A stretch of DNA of 64,000 nt, from positions 1 through 64,000 of IMG/VR virus record IMGVR_UViG_3300044737_000031; one strand, written 5' to 3'. Source of the DNA: a virus. The position numbers and the translations under genes are program-made. The notes beneath the pieces were generated by a model that ran no database searches, was not told the DNA's origin, and worked only from the letters and a program-made list of their open reading frames with translations. Shown piece after piece: positions 51,314 through 59,594 of this stretch. The stretch's first letter is position 1; each line of letters opens with the position of its first letter.

Positions 51314-51837
51314 CGCCACCATTTCGCTTTCTGTAATCGGCCATTCTTGGCCAGTTGAGTAAACAATCTGTGATTGCTGTAATCGAAGCATACCGCCCGG
51401 CCCTTGTACCATCCCCAATTCTCGGTTTTCAAATCCCACAGAAAGCCGGGCACCATCTTTGGCCGATCCGCCTTGGCCAGCTTTTCGCATCGCGCTTGCA
51501 ACAGCCAAATGCCGCAAGCTGATATCGAGTGCACGGGCGCGAGGAATTTCTGAACATGCTTGGCCGCGTTTAACTCACACCAAATCTGATGCTCGGTGAC
51601 ATTGGCGAATTGTTGCGCTTGACGCTCAAACTTAATCACCATGCGCGGATCAAAGCCGCACGCGTACACATCGCGGTATTGTCCCTCGCCGATCTTGTCA
51701 CCGATCAGCCATTTGAGCGCATCGTTAATCGATAGCTCGCCGAAATCGATGCTTGGCAACGTCAATTCGCGCAACGGCCGTTGCCCGGCTGCCATCCGGC
51801 CGATCCGCGCCCAACTGTCTTGCGAAGCGCTTCTCAC
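51310..51837 (-). CDS. Miniature protein-kinase-like protein
   Basis: 175 residues from a GTG (GTGA overlap). Kinase landmarks in order: Gly loop IGEGQYRDVYA (50-59), strand-3 Lys69 in VIKFE, aC-type Glu (82 or 88), hinge-like region ~111-118, catalytic loop WDLKTENWG (Asp135, Asn140), metal-binding Asp152 in CFDYS. Asp135-LKTEN matches the classic DLKxEN, except the preceding HR is W. The protein stops ~23 residues later, so the C-lobe is almost absent. May phosphorylate a host or phage protein, or be a binding pseudo-domain; the residues favour activity. Confidence 0.75.
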   Translation of the reverse strand: MRSASQDSWARIGRMAAGQRPLRELTLPSIDFGELSINDALKWLIGDKIGEGQYRDVYACGFDPRMVIKFERQAQQFANVTEHQIWCELNAAKHVQKFLAPVHSISACGIWLLQARCEKLAKADRPKMVPGFLWDLKTENWGWYKGRAVCFDYSNHRLFTQLAKNGRLQKAKWWR

Positions 51838-52550
51838 TGGCGCACGGCCACGCTGTAAATCCACGCCTCACCGTCCCAATGGTAATCAGTCACCACGAGA
51901 ATGGGCGCGGCCGGGTTGCTCGTGATCCGCACAAGCTCGCCGCATCGGAACCGGCGCACATCGGCCGGGATCACCGGATACAGCGTGTTGCATTCCTTGC
52001 CCATGTATCCGGGTTGTTTGGGATCAAGGAAAAGGGAATTGCCGTACTCAACCTCGCTTGCCGGTACGATGATGTGACGGCCGGACGGTATATCGTTGGC
52101 AAACCCCAACTCTTTTTGCGCAATCTCAGCGCGCGGTTGTTGCGCCAGTGCCGGCAAGGCCAGCGCGGCAAACAGGATGATCAGTGCTTTGGTTTTCATA
52201 GTGGTAGTTCCGCGTTTGGATTTGAAAGTGTCTTTGAGCACACCGCCGGCAACATCGCCGGCCGTTTTAAATTCGGGCGCATCAACTTTCGTGGCCGCGG
52301 TGCCGTTGTCTTGCTGCAACGCTGTACAAAACTTCCGATGGGCCGCATCCAATTTCTCTTGCGCGGCATTGAGCGCTTTGGCCGCCTCTTTCAATTCATC
52401 GGTGGCAAACCCCCATGTGGCCATCGCCTTGCCGTGCCAGTGCCCAAACACCTTAATGCGCTTTGGCGCTATCTCGGCCGCGGTGATGGCGTATTTGCCG
52501 CTCATGTCCAAGCGGTAAACGATTTCTCGGATTGGGTTGGGTTTACTCAT
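51834..52550 (-). CDS. 238-aa protein with in-frame internal signal peptide
   Basis: Residues 1-117: helical domain (ELKEAAKALNAAQEKLDAAHRKF). At 118 begins MKTKALIILFAALALPALAQ, a complete Sec signal with ALA cleavage, followed by a beta-rich ~100-residue domain (CGELVRITSNPAAPILVVTDYHWDGEAWIYSV). No stop between. Either a fusion or a second gene read from an internal start at ~52199. GTGA coupling to the kinase-like gene makes it a candidate partner. Confidence 0.6.
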   Translation of the reverse strand: MSKPNPIREIVYRLDMSGKYAITAAEIAPKRIKVFGHWHGKAMATWGFATDELKEAAKALNAAQEKLDAAHRKFCTALQQDNGTAATKVDAPEFKTAGDVAGGVLKDTFKSKRGTTTMKTKALIILFAALALPALAQQPRAEIAQKELGFANDIPSGRHIIVPASEVEYGNSLFLDPKQPGYMGKECNTLYPVIPADVRRFRCGELVRITSNPAAPILVVTDYHWDGEAWIYSVAVRQ

Positions 52551-52821
52551 GGGCCATCAAGGATTCGGGCATAACGAGTACGCGATACCGCAACACAATG
52601 TCATCATCATAGATCGGCCCCACGCCGTGTTTAGCGCCGGCGCTTTTATTAATGTGGCCGATCAGGAATTTTCCACGGCGCTCAATCTCAACCTCAACGC
52701 CGGGCTGGCAAAGATTCTCACCGCAAAATGTTATCTCATCCCATCCGCCATTCCACTTATGGCCAAAATCGATCCATGGAATGCGCGCAATGAAATCCTC
52801 GTGATTAGTAATATCGCCCAT
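52543..52821 (-). CDS. Hypothetical protein, 92 aa
   Basis: MGDITNHEDFIARIPWIDFGHKWNGGWDE...; acidic beta-rich protein with ICGENLC-type Cys. Leader from the promoter at 52848. Function unknown. Confidence 0.5.
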   Translation of the reverse strand: MGDITNHEDFIARIPWIDFGHKWNGGWDEITFCGENLCQPGVEVEIERRGKFLIGHINKSAGAKHGVGPIYDDDIVLRYRVLVMPESLMAHE

Positions 52822-52840
52822 TTGAGTGTTGAAATTGAAC

Positions 52841-52875
52841 GCACAAAGTTTTATGCACGTTTGCCGGGCCGTCAA
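52841..52875 (-). promoter_or_regulatory. Promoter with family B operator (copy 5)
   Basis: Minus TTGACG (52875-52870), 16 bases, TAAAAC (52853-52848), inside GCACAAAGTTTTATGC (52841-52856). It restarts transcription downstream of TerL for the accessory block. Confidence 0.65.
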
Positions 52876-52879
52876 TCCT

Positions 52880-53167
52880 TTATTTTAGAAGCTCAACCAA
52901 GTATGTCATGCGCGGCATGGGCGGTGCCGTGCCCGCCTCAATCTCGGCCTTGTGCGCGTCCGCTATCTTGCACACGTATTCCGGTGCCATGTAGGCGGCC
53001 AACCGATCATCGCCCATATCCCGCGCGAGGCCGAGCGTTGGGAAGGCAAACAGTAAATCAAACACGGTGCGCTGTTTCAGTACACCCGATGGGATGATAT
53101 CAAACGGCCGCTTGTCGCCAGCCTCAACGAAAAGGCCATCGGGGTTGTACAATCGGTGCAATGTCAT
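52880..53167 (-). CDS. Hypothetical protein, 95 aa
   Basis: MTLHRLYNPDGLFVEAGDKRPFDIIPSGVLKQRTVFDLLFAFPTLGL...; helical/beta mix. ATGA overlap with TerL; the next promoter lies within five bases of its stop. Function unknown. Confidence 0.55.
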   Translation of the reverse strand: MTLHRLYNPDGLFVEAGDKRPFDIIPSGVLKQRTVFDLLFAFPTLGLARDMGDDRLAAYMAPEYVCKIADAHKAEIEAGTAPPMPRMTYLVELLK

Positions 53168-54639
53168 GTGCCCAATATTTTCATCGGGCCGCGCCGGCCG
53201 ATCTTGCGTTGCACTCCATAGGTGACGCCATCAAAGGCGTGATCTTCCGCGTTATCATCCACATCCTCTTGATTGTTTTTATCGCGCGGAAGCGATGGGA
53301 TCAACTCAATCGCGTTGATGCATGTATTGAAAAACTGTATCCCCGGCCGCCGATCAGGATCATACCGGCTTGGCTGCAACAGCCGATGCAAGTTTTGCAC
53401 ACGTTGCACGCGCGAGCCGGGCCACTTCTCAACCGGTTTCCATTTGCATCCAAGATCGTTCATTTGCTCGCCGCGGCTTTTGGTGGATGCGCCGGTTTTA
53501 CTGAATGCGGCCGAGTCCAACAACCCATCAAGCGTGTGTGTGTTGATGATCGTTTGCCCGCGCCCCAACCCGGCATCCAGTTCAATCGATAGATCACGCT
53601 TGCGCACAAGCTCGGCCACGCCTTCCGGGGTCAACATCGTTTTGTATAACTCGGCAATCACAAAAAACGTGCGCGTGTCGGGATTGCGTGTGAGCCAATA
53701 GCCGGCAAAGGGCGCGCCATAACCATCATCCGCGCCGCGCCAGATTTCCCACCCGGCCGGGATCGGAAACGGTTTAATCACATGCCAGCCTTGGCCACGA
53801 TCATCCACATCGCGCCACACATCGCCAAACATTGAGCCGGCCACAATCTTCCAATCACCGGTAAGCATCGCGCGCACCAAGAGCGGATCACCCAACCCCT
53901 GTAGGCGCTGGATGTACGCGGGATCATCTTCCATCAGGCTCGGATTGTCTTTGACTTGCGCCGGGATGTACCGGCGGATCATGCCGCCTTCAATGGCCGG
54001 CGTTTGCCACGCTTGCAACCCGTGATCCACCCAACCTTTCTTCACCCACGCGTGGCCGATGTTGCCGGGGTTGCTTCCGCAAATCACTTTGGGAAATTGC
54101 GCGGCCAAATGCGCCGGCATGCCTTCCAACCCAACCTTGCGCAACCGGCCGCGCAAAAACAAATACATGGACCGTGGCCAGTGGGTTAATTCGTCAATCA
54201 ACAGCAAGTGAATTTCCGCGCCCTGATATTTATAAATATCATTCTCGTACTGGCAGTGCGCCAACGTGATGCGCGAGCCATTCCAAAAAACGATTTTCTT
54301 GGCGCGTATCCAACACATGCCGGCCGCAATCATCGGTGCCAGCAACATGGGGAAGCTCTTTGGCCCTTCCATGTGGTTGTTGATCAATTCCGGTGATGTG
54401 CGCCGGAACAGATAGCAAGACAGGCCGGGGATTTGGCAGCAAAACAGAATGGCCGCCACCCGCATCAAATGGCTTTTGCCGCCGCCGGCCGCGCCGCCGT
54501 ACAGAATCTCGGTGGCCGCTGAAAGGAACGCTTTAAGTTGTTGGGGATGCAGGACGAATTGAGATTCCACCCGAATCGCTTTGCGATTGGCGGCCTTCTT
54601 CGCTTTGCTTCCCCTTGCCGGGTTGAGTATGTCCAACAT
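53164..54639 (-). CDS. terL: Terminase large subunit
   Basis: 491 residues. Walker A GGAAGGGKS (~48-56), Walker B LLLIDELTHW, then nuclease acids in IWRGADDGYG, a GLGRGQTI..DSAAF stretch and EDHAFDGVTYG. Terminase_6-type packaging motor and nuclease. The ATG at 54639 overlaps TerS by 107 bases; a GTG at residue 24 (~54570) is an alternative start that keeps all motifs. Confidence 0.9.
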   Translation of the reverse strand: MLDILNPARGSKAKKAANRKAIRVESQFVLHPQQLKAFLSAATEILYGGAAGGGKSHLMRVAAILFCCQIPGLSCYLFRRTSPELINNHMEGPKSFPMLLAPMIAAGMCWIRAKKIVFWNGSRITLAHCQYENDIYKYQGAEIHLLLIDELTHWPRSMYLFLRGRLRKVGLEGMPAHLAAQFPKVICGSNPGNIGHAWVKKGWVDHGLQAWQTPAIEGGMIRRYIPAQVKDNPSLMEDDPAYIQRLQGLGDPLLVRAMLTGDWKIVAGSMFGDVWRDVDDRGQGWHVIKPFPIPAGWEIWRGADDGYGAPFAGYWLTRNPDTRTFFVIAELYKTMLTPEGVAELVRKRDLSIELDAGLGRGQTIINTHTLDGLLDSAAFSKTGASTKSRGEQMNDLGCKWKPVEKWPGSRVQRVQNLHRLLQPSRYDPDRRPGIQFFNTCINAIELIPSLPRDKNNQEDVDDNAEDHAFDGVTYGVQRKIGRRGPMKILGT

Positions 54640-55261
54640 CTAGAATCCTCGGTATATCGTGCGGATCGGACGCCCGTAATTGTTTCTCGCTCTTGTCACC
54701 GCCGCTTATCATCACGCTGATAGCGAATTGATTGATTTGTGTGCCCGGCAACGGGATATCATCCTTTGAGGGCTGGCTATAGAGGCCGAGTAATCGCGCA
54801 TGCTCGGCAAGGGCGCTTGTCATTATCGCGAGGTACCGCGGATCACCCAACCGGTTGGTGGTTTCGGTGCGCGCCCGCTTTTTCTTAACCTCGCCATCAT
54901 CGGTTTTATCCTTCAATTCCTCGGTAACGCGTTTTATCTGATCAAGCCGGCATGAGCGCTCGTATTCCACGCGGGCGGTGTTGGCGATTTCCAATTGCCG
55001 TTCGGCGGCCACAATGCGCGCGTGGATCGTGTTGTGCGAGTTGCGCGCCACAAGCTCGTTGATGGCCTCGGCTATATCCAAGCTCACCATTTGCCGCGTG
55101 AGTGAATACTTCCCCTTGTTGAGCTTATTGATGGCCTCGGTGATATCCTCGTGCGACTGGCACCGCTTCAATAAAAGAATGATGTACGCAATATCCACCT
55201 TGCGTTGCGTGGCCGTACGTTTGTGGGCGGTGCTGCCGCCCTTTCCTTTTGATCTTGCCAT
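54533..55261 (-). CDS. terS: Terminase small subunit
   Basis: 242 residues. N-terminal helix-turn-helix-like segment (DITEAINKLNKGKYSLTRQMVSLDI), central coiled region (IVAAERQLEIANTARVEYERSCRLDQI), and a C-terminal Ser/Gly/Pro-rich tail. Position directly before TerL and the size support DNA recognition for packaging. Its last 35 codons overlap TerL. Confidence 0.75.
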   Translation of the reverse strand: MARSKGKGGSTAHKRTATQRKVDIAYIILLLKRCQSHEDITEAINKLNKGKYSLTRQMVSLDIAEAINELVARNSHNTIHARIVAAERQLEIANTARVEYERSCRLDQIKRVTEELKDKTDDGEVKKKRARTETTNRLGDPRYLAIMTSALAEHARLLGLYSQPSKDDIPLPGTQINQFAISVMISGGDKSEKQLRASDPHDIPRILDVGHTQPGKGKQSEEGRQSQSDSGGISIRPASPTT

Positions 55262-55312
55262 TGATGCCGCAAAGACTGACGCAAAGAGCGCCCATCGCGC
55301 GGCATTGAATGT

Positions 55313-55651
55313 TTAGCCGCCCGAAACGCCGGCGTCAACAATCCGAAATCCGGGCGGGCAAATATGCTCGGCTATCGCCTCTTGATCGGTGCCGCCGTGA
55401 TATTCCCTCAACTCACATCCGCACACCGTGCAATGTCCATCCTCATCCATCACGGCATCCTCGCGCCGCGGCAGTAACTTAATCTCAAAGCATGATCCAA
55501 GATCACGCCGGTATGTGACGTGCATGCCCGGCGTGACTCCCATCGATTTCTTTTCGCAAATCGTTCCATTGCCGGCGGGCAACGTTTTGAAGTGCTTACA
55601 TTGTTTGCACGGCCGATGTTCCACGTCCCAAATTTCAACCGCGGCATTCAT
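55313..55651 (-). CDS. Zinc-ribbon protein, 112 aa
   Basis: RPCKQCKHFKTLPAGNGTICEKK ... HCTVCGCELREYH ... EHICPPGF: two Cys sets, at least one CxxC ribbon. ATGA overlap upstream. Function unknown. Confidence 0.6.
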   Translation of the reverse strand: MNAAVEIWDVEHRPCKQCKHFKTLPAGNGTICEKKSMGVTPGMHVTYRRDLGSCFEIKLLPRREDAVMDEDGHCTVCGCELREYHGGTDQEAIAEHICPPGFRIVDAGVSGG

Positions 55652-55887
55652 CCCGTGAAATGCCAGATCGTGCGCCAGATCGTTTCCACGAGCGCCACCC
55701 AAACGATTGGCTCAATCCACCACCATAACCCGCGGCGAATGCGTGTGCGGTTGTGCTCAACACATAATCGCGCCGCGCTCTCGTGGCCTTGCACCACTGT
55801 CCATTCGCCGTTGCCGAAATCGATCAGGAACGTGTTACAGCCTTCCAAGTGCTCGTATTTCCAATCGTGTGAAGCTTTCAAACCCAC
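55648..55887 (-). CDS. Small protein with C-terminal membrane span, 79 aa
   Basis: Soluble front (KYEHLEGCNTFLIDFGNGEWTVVQGHE), then GLWWWIEPIVWVALVETIWRTIW, probably membrane-inserted. The start could also be a TTG at 55881 in a TTGA overlap with RNase H. Function unknown. Confidence 0.5.
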   Translation of the reverse strand: MGLKASHDWKYEHLEGCNTFLIDFGNGEWTVVQGHESAARLCVEHNRTRIRRGLWWWIEPIVWVALVETIWRTIWHFTG

Positions 55888-56414
55888 GTGCCTTCCAATC
55901 TTTTATCGCCGGCATCAACGGCCATTTCCCGTGTGACCTGTTGCGGCATGTGGATTTCTTTGGCTTGCTCTTTGCACGCGTTATCGCACCAAACGTTGTG
56001 CTCGCTTACCGGCAAACCTTTGCGGCCGATCCCGTTTGCCAATTCGGATTTGTTGGGATGCCCGGCTATCAATACCGGTTTCACTTTGCCCAACCGTTTT
56101 ACGGCCGCTTGCGTGCGCTCAATGATGTTGATCGGTAGATTGCGCGTTTTGCCGTTGAAAAATACTCGCACCATGGCCACGAATGAATCGGTATAAAGCT
56201 TTCCCGTCCATCCTTCCGGCATCGCTTCCAACGCTTTCACAATCGCGATTTGTTCGGTGTGATTGTTGGTGATCGGCCGGAACGCTTGCACCCGGCCACT
56301 TTCCTCAAGTACTCGGGTACCGGTTTCATCTACGCCACACCATGCCCACGTGCCGCCTATGTCTGATGGGTTGCGGCCGATCACGCCACCATCGGTGTAA
56401 AGCGAAATGATCAT
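55878..56414 (-). CDS. RNase H-like protein
   Basis: 178 residues. DEDD-type positions: YTDGG (Asp8), NHTEQIAI (Glu), LYTDSF (Asp), and VWCDNACKEQA (Asp near the end). Sizes and spacings match RNase HI. Probably removes RNA primers during replication, or repairs ribonucleotides. ATGA overlap upstream. Confidence 0.8.
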   Translation of the reverse strand: MIISLYTDGGVIGRNPSDIGGTWAWCGVDETGTRVLEESGRVQAFRPITNNHTEQIAIVKALEAMPEGWTGKLYTDSFVAMVRVFFNGKTRNLPINIIERTQAAVKRLGKVKPVLIAGHPNKSELANGIGRKGLPVSEHNVWCDNACKEQAKEIHMPQQVTREMAVDAGDKRLEGTWV

Positions 56415-56734
56415 ACCTCAACCGCTTTGGCTAACGGATCATTGTTGACCACGAAAGCCATGCACTCGCAATTGGGCACAACGCATTGGCTTTCCATTTC
56501 CTCGTGTTGCAACTGGCGATGGCCGCACGCGCATACCGGTGATCGTTCGATTAACACCGCCAACAGCGCGCTCATGTATTCGGATGCGAACAATTCAAAC
56601 CATGAATCGCAATCTTTCGGCAATTCGTTTTGCACGGCCTTGGTGAAAGCGGCCGCGGCTGTTGCTTTAATCTGCGCCCGATCCTCTGGCGTGAGTTGTG
56701 CCACCAATTCTTTGACCCATTTTGCGCCGTTCAT
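56411..56734 (-). CDS. Zinc-binding protein, 107 aa
   Basis: Helical front, then VCACGHRQLQHEEMESQCVVPNCECMAF, a Cys/His cluster (CxCGH...C...CxC). Start set at ATG 56734 by ATGA with the basic miniprotein. Function unknown. Confidence 0.6.
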   Translation of the reverse strand: MNGAKWVKELVAQLTPEDRAQIKATAAAAFTKAVQNELPKDCDSWFELFASEYMSALLAVLIERSPVCACGHRQLQHEEMESQCVVPNCECMAFVVNNDPLAKAVEV

Positions 56735-56859
56735 ATTTCCACCCCTAATATTTGGCAAAGGATATCGCGTTGGTACGGATTGAGCATGGCTCTGATCACC
56801 CGGCGCACAATCTTGCGCGTGTACTTCCGTTTTCTGATTCGTTGCCGGCGCGTGATCAT
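56731..56859 (-). CDS. Basic miniprotein, 42 aa
   Basis: MITRRQRIRKRKYTRKIVRR..., 17 Arg/Lys in the first 30 residues; probably nucleic-acid-binding. ATGA overlaps on both sides. Function unknown. Confidence 0.5.
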   Translation of the reverse strand: MITRRQRIRKRKYTRKIVRRVIRAMLNPYQRDILCQILGVEI

Positions 56860-57056
56860 ATCAGTGCGCCCATGGCATTTGATAGGCAATCAGGATTCGG
56901 ACATTTCAACGGGATGCCGGTTGCGCCGTAATAGCGGCCGGGATTCTTGCACACCGCGCAATTGCCGCCATCCACTTGTGGCGTTTCGGTGAACCATCGC
57001 TCCACGAGCTTTCGTACTTTGGTGCGGTAATCGCGGTATTCCTGTTGTTGGCTCAT
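56856..57056 (-). CDS. Zinc-ribbon miniprotein, 66 aa
   Basis: GGNCAVCKNPGRYYGATGIPLKCPNPDCLSN gives a CxxC...CxxxxC site after a helix. ATGA overlap upstream. Function unknown. Confidence 0.6.
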   Translation of the reverse strand: MSQQQEYRDYRTKVRKLVERWFTETPQVDGGNCAVCKNPGRYYGATGIPLKCPNPDCLSNAMGALI

Positions 57057-57283
57057 TTCTTCCGCTTGCCTTTCGCCCGGCTCATCCTGCCTTGCTCGCT
57101 TCGTGCGTAGAGTATCGCCCGGTAAAGATTGTTTTTAAAATGGGCCGCGCGTTCGATTTTCACCGCGCCCACGCAACTCCAATTGATATCAACCGAATTC
57201 TTGGTGGTGATCCCGTCGCCACGCTCGCGCACTTGCACCGATACCGCCGGGAAGCTGCCAAAGATTTTTATGTGACTGGCCAT
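57053..57283 (-). CDS. Hypothetical protein, 76 aa
   Basis: Beta-rich start (MASHIKIFGSFPAVSVQVRERG), then a basic tail (RMSRAKGKRKK). Function unknown. Confidence 0.5.
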   Translation of the reverse strand: MASHIKIFGSFPAVSVQVRERGDGITTKNSVDINWSCVGAVKIERAAHFKNNLYRAILYARSEQGRMSRAKGKRKK

Positions 57284-57495
57284 CAGAATATTTCCAGCGT
57301 TACCGGCGGTTTGTTATCCATCGCGCGAATCGTGTTGATGGCCGCTTGTAAGCGCAAGTGACGCACCGCGCGCGATCGTACCGTGCCGCCCCAACGGTAT
57401 GTTTGTTTCATCATGGCATACACGTTGGCCGGCGAGCTTAAAAACGAATCCACGGCCGCAAGCGCTTGATCAAATGGTGTTGGGGATTTCCACAT
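57283..57495 (-). CDS. Hypothetical helical protein, 70 aa
   Basis: MWKSPTPFDQALAAVDSFLSS...; entirely helical, basic middle (RSRAVRHLRLQAAINTIR). Function unknown. Confidence 0.5.
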   Translation of the reverse strand: MWKSPTPFDQALAAVDSFLSSPANVYAMMKQTYRWGGTVRSRAVRHLRLQAAINTIRAMDNKPPVTLEIF

Positions 57496-58031
57496 CAGAG
57501 GTTGAACGGTTCCAATAGTGCATCGGCCGGTTGGTACAACGGATGCACCGGAGTGCCATCATTGTTGCGGCCGAGGCAAAGCATTTCGCGCCCGGCCGAT
57601 TTGATCAATTCCACCAATCGCGCCTCTCGGCCATTGTGGCGGCCGTCTTTACCCCATGCGGCCACGATCTTGTGCGCGTGCGTGGCCAGCAAAAGTATTG
57701 CTTCGTCATTCTCCGGGCCAACGGGATCATCTTCCGCTTTCATGTCGCTTACCTTGGTGGCCCGATATGCAAACGCGTTGGCCGTAGCCACCCACGGGTA
57801 TTCCCATCGCCGGCCAAACTGAATGATGCGCCGCAAGGTGGGATCGTTCACCCGCTCATCCGCGGTGCTCGGATTGAGGCCGATAAATAACACGAAACGA
57901 TTTTGGATCATTTCCGGTGTGTCGCCCCGCTCGCTGATCATGGCGAGCGTACCGGTACTGCGCCAAAGAATGTACCGGTACAATCGATCCTTGGAAAACT
58001 TGTTAAACCGCAACAATTGACGCTCCCTCAT
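57495..58031 (-). CDS. DUF1643-family protein
   Basis: 178 residues from MRERQLLRFNKFSKDR (ATGA overlap with the ASCH gene). RYILWRST ... FVLFIGLNPSTADERVNDPTLRRIIQFGRRW ... VATANAFAYRATKVSDM ... IVAAWGKDG matches DUF1643, found in phages and mobile elements, whose biochemical role is not known to me. Confidence 0.75.
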   Translation of the reverse strand: MRERQLLRFNKFSKDRLYRYILWRSTGTLAMISERGDTPEMIQNRFVLFIGLNPSTADERVNDPTLRRIIQFGRRWEYPWVATANAFAYRATKVSDMKAEDDPVGPENDEAILLLATHAHKIVAAWGKDGRHNGREARLVELIKSAGREMLCLGRNNDGTPVHPLYQPADALLEPFNL

Positions 58032-58468
58032 ATCGCGGTGCCCATGAATAACCGGCAATCGGCCGGCGGTTCCCAATCCCAAAGCGATTGATACCCGCGC
58101 GTGTACACTGGCTCGCGCAATCGCCGCGGGTTTTCTGTCATCCAAATGAATCGGCCGGGCGCGTAATTGCCAAACTGATACTCGTTAGTGGCCTTGAATT
58201 CGTTTGATTGATTGCGTGGTGCCTCAACGCAATCCACGAGCGTCACAATTGCTATGACGGCACCGAATGCCAGTTGGTTCCATTCCCGGCCGGCCAAACA
58301 ATCCGCGAATTGCTTAAACCGGTAAAAGTGCGCTTCCCATTCCCGGCTTTTACTGGCATGGATGGCCAGCTTGCCGCGGTGACTCGTGTACCAAGATCGG
58401 GTTTCGTTGGCCTTGGCACCGAGCGCCATCAAGAGCGCATGCGGGTTGTGAAGTGTGATGGCTTTCAT
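58028..58468 (-). CDS. ASCH-domain protein
   Basis: 146 residues. MKAITLHNPHALLMALGAKANETRSWYTSHRGKLAIHAS is the ASCH (PUA-related) opening; FGAVIAIVTLVDCVE and GRFIWMTENPRR complete the fold. ASCH proteins bind or modify RNA or modified nucleosides. Coupled to DUF1643; such pairs are common in phages. Confidence 0.75.
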   Translation of the reverse strand: MKAITLHNPHALLMALGAKANETRSWYTSHRGKLAIHASKSREWEAHFYRFKQFADCLAGREWNQLAFGAVIAIVTLVDCVEAPRNQSNEFKATNEYQFGNYAPGRFIWMTENPRRLREPVYTRGYQSLWDWEPPADCRLFMGTAI

Positions 58469-58483
58469 CGTGCGGGATGATTG

Positions 58484-58499
58484 AGCCTAAATTGGGGCT
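58484..58499 (+). repeat. Dispersed 16-bp palindrome, family C copy 7
   Basis: AGCCTAAATTGGGGCT (one base less symmetric); it contains the stop codon of the 58487-58759 gene. TTTTTCC follows on the plus strand. Confidence 0.65.
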
Positions 58500-58759
58500 T
58501 TTTCCTCTGGCGGTGCCGCGCGCGGCACGATCCCCACTTGTAAAATATAGCCGGGCACACCATCCAGATTGTGCGGCATGGCCGTGACACCGGAAATATT
58601 CTCAAGCTCGCGCATGCTCAAAAAGATTTGATTGGCCGGGCACTTGATCAACAACAGCCGGTTGGCTAACGCGCCAATCACCTTGTGCTCTAAAAGCAGT
58701 GGTGTGGCCATCGGGTACGATGGTTGCGGCTGTTGCGGGTTGGCGGCCATGCGTTTCAT
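58487..58759 (-). CDS. Hypothetical protein, 90 aa
   Basis: MKRMAANPQQPQPSYPMATPLLLEHKV...; start chosen one base after the previous stop. Last residues (PPEEKAPI) are encoded by the palindrome itself. Function unknown. Confidence 0.5.
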   Translation of the reverse strand: MKRMAANPQQPQPSYPMATPLLLEHKVIGALANRLLLIKCPANQIFLSMRELENISGVTAMPHNLDGVPGYILQVGIVPRAAPPEEKAPI

Positions 58760-58760
58760 T

Positions 58761-59594
58761 TTAACTTGCCGCGGCCGCGGTGCCAATACTGTGCAAGGCC
58801 GCAATTTGCGGATCGGCCAAGCCTTTACTGCGCGCCGCATCCAACGCGTTGATCACGGTGGCGATGCCGTGGTGGAATTTTTCGCGCTCGCTGGCGTCTT
58901 TGTATCCGCCGCCATAATCCAAGCAACCGCGGGCAATCTTCACCGCATCATCAAACGCGCCGGCGCATTCGCGCATTTCCGGCGGCGGTTGCGCCAGTTG
59001 CCGCACGAGCGCCGTAATGCGCCCGGTCAAGTCAAGTTTCACATCCCCAATGGTGTTGGGCACAACCAATTCATCAAGCGCCCGATGCGCTTTGCTCACA
59101 TCGTTCAAATGATAGCAATCAGGGTGCGCAAACTTATTCCCGCTGCCGTCACCCATGCCGATCATCGATCCGAAAATTTCCAACTCGCAAAACTCGCAAA
59201 TGTAATGCGTGCTCCTTGTCGCGGCCGCCGGCGGTTTACCATATCGATCACTCACGAGGCTACGCACCGCGCCCACAATATCGTGATCCCACGGCAAGCC
59301 TAACAGCCGGTGGATTTCGTCAAGCTGGCCCACCACTTCTAATCCTTGGCCGTTTTTAAGCGCTTCAATGTGCGCGTTGGCCGCGGCCAAGTGATCCCGC
59401 AACTCGTTCACTTTCTCATCCAGTGATGTTTTATCGGCCTCTTTGATCCACGTGGCCCGGCCTTGTGACATGGGTTGCAGTATCCAGACCGTGCCGCACG
59501 TCTTGCACTCTACCCGGTCAAGGTTGCCGGCCTCGCTTCTGAAATTGAATCTTGCGCCGGCGAAATCCCGCCAACAATCGTGTGTTTCTTTCAT
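58761..59594 (-). CDS. Zinc-ribbon and coiled-coil protein, 277 aa
   Basis: ECKTCGTVW near the N-terminus, then a helical coiled stretch (LDEKVNELRDHLAAANAHIEAL), then ICEFCELEIF ... HPDCYHL as a second metal site, and a helical C-terminus. The CxxC...CxxC pairs recall phage proteins of unknown role. ATGA upstream. Confidence 0.6.
   Translation of the reverse strand: MKETHDCWRDFAGARFNFRSEAGNLDRVECKTCGTVWILQPMSQGRATWIKEADKTSLDEKVNELRDHLAAANAHIEALKNGQGLEVVGQLDEIHRLLGLPWDHDIVGAVRSLVSDRYGKPPAAATRSTHYICEFCELEIFGSMIGMGDGSGNKFAHPDCYHLNDVSKAHRALDELVVPNTIGDVKLDLTGRITALVRQLAQPPPEMRECAGAFDDAVKIARGCLDYGGGYKDASEREKFHHGIATVINALDAARSKGLADPQIAALHSIGTAAAAS

Noticed and set aside
3755-58499. Treating the seven palindromes simply as rho-independent terminators of the minus-strand genes
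   Set aside because: In four copies the T run lies on the plus-strand side, so they would not end minus-strand transcription; the full dyad without a loop suggests a protein site instead.
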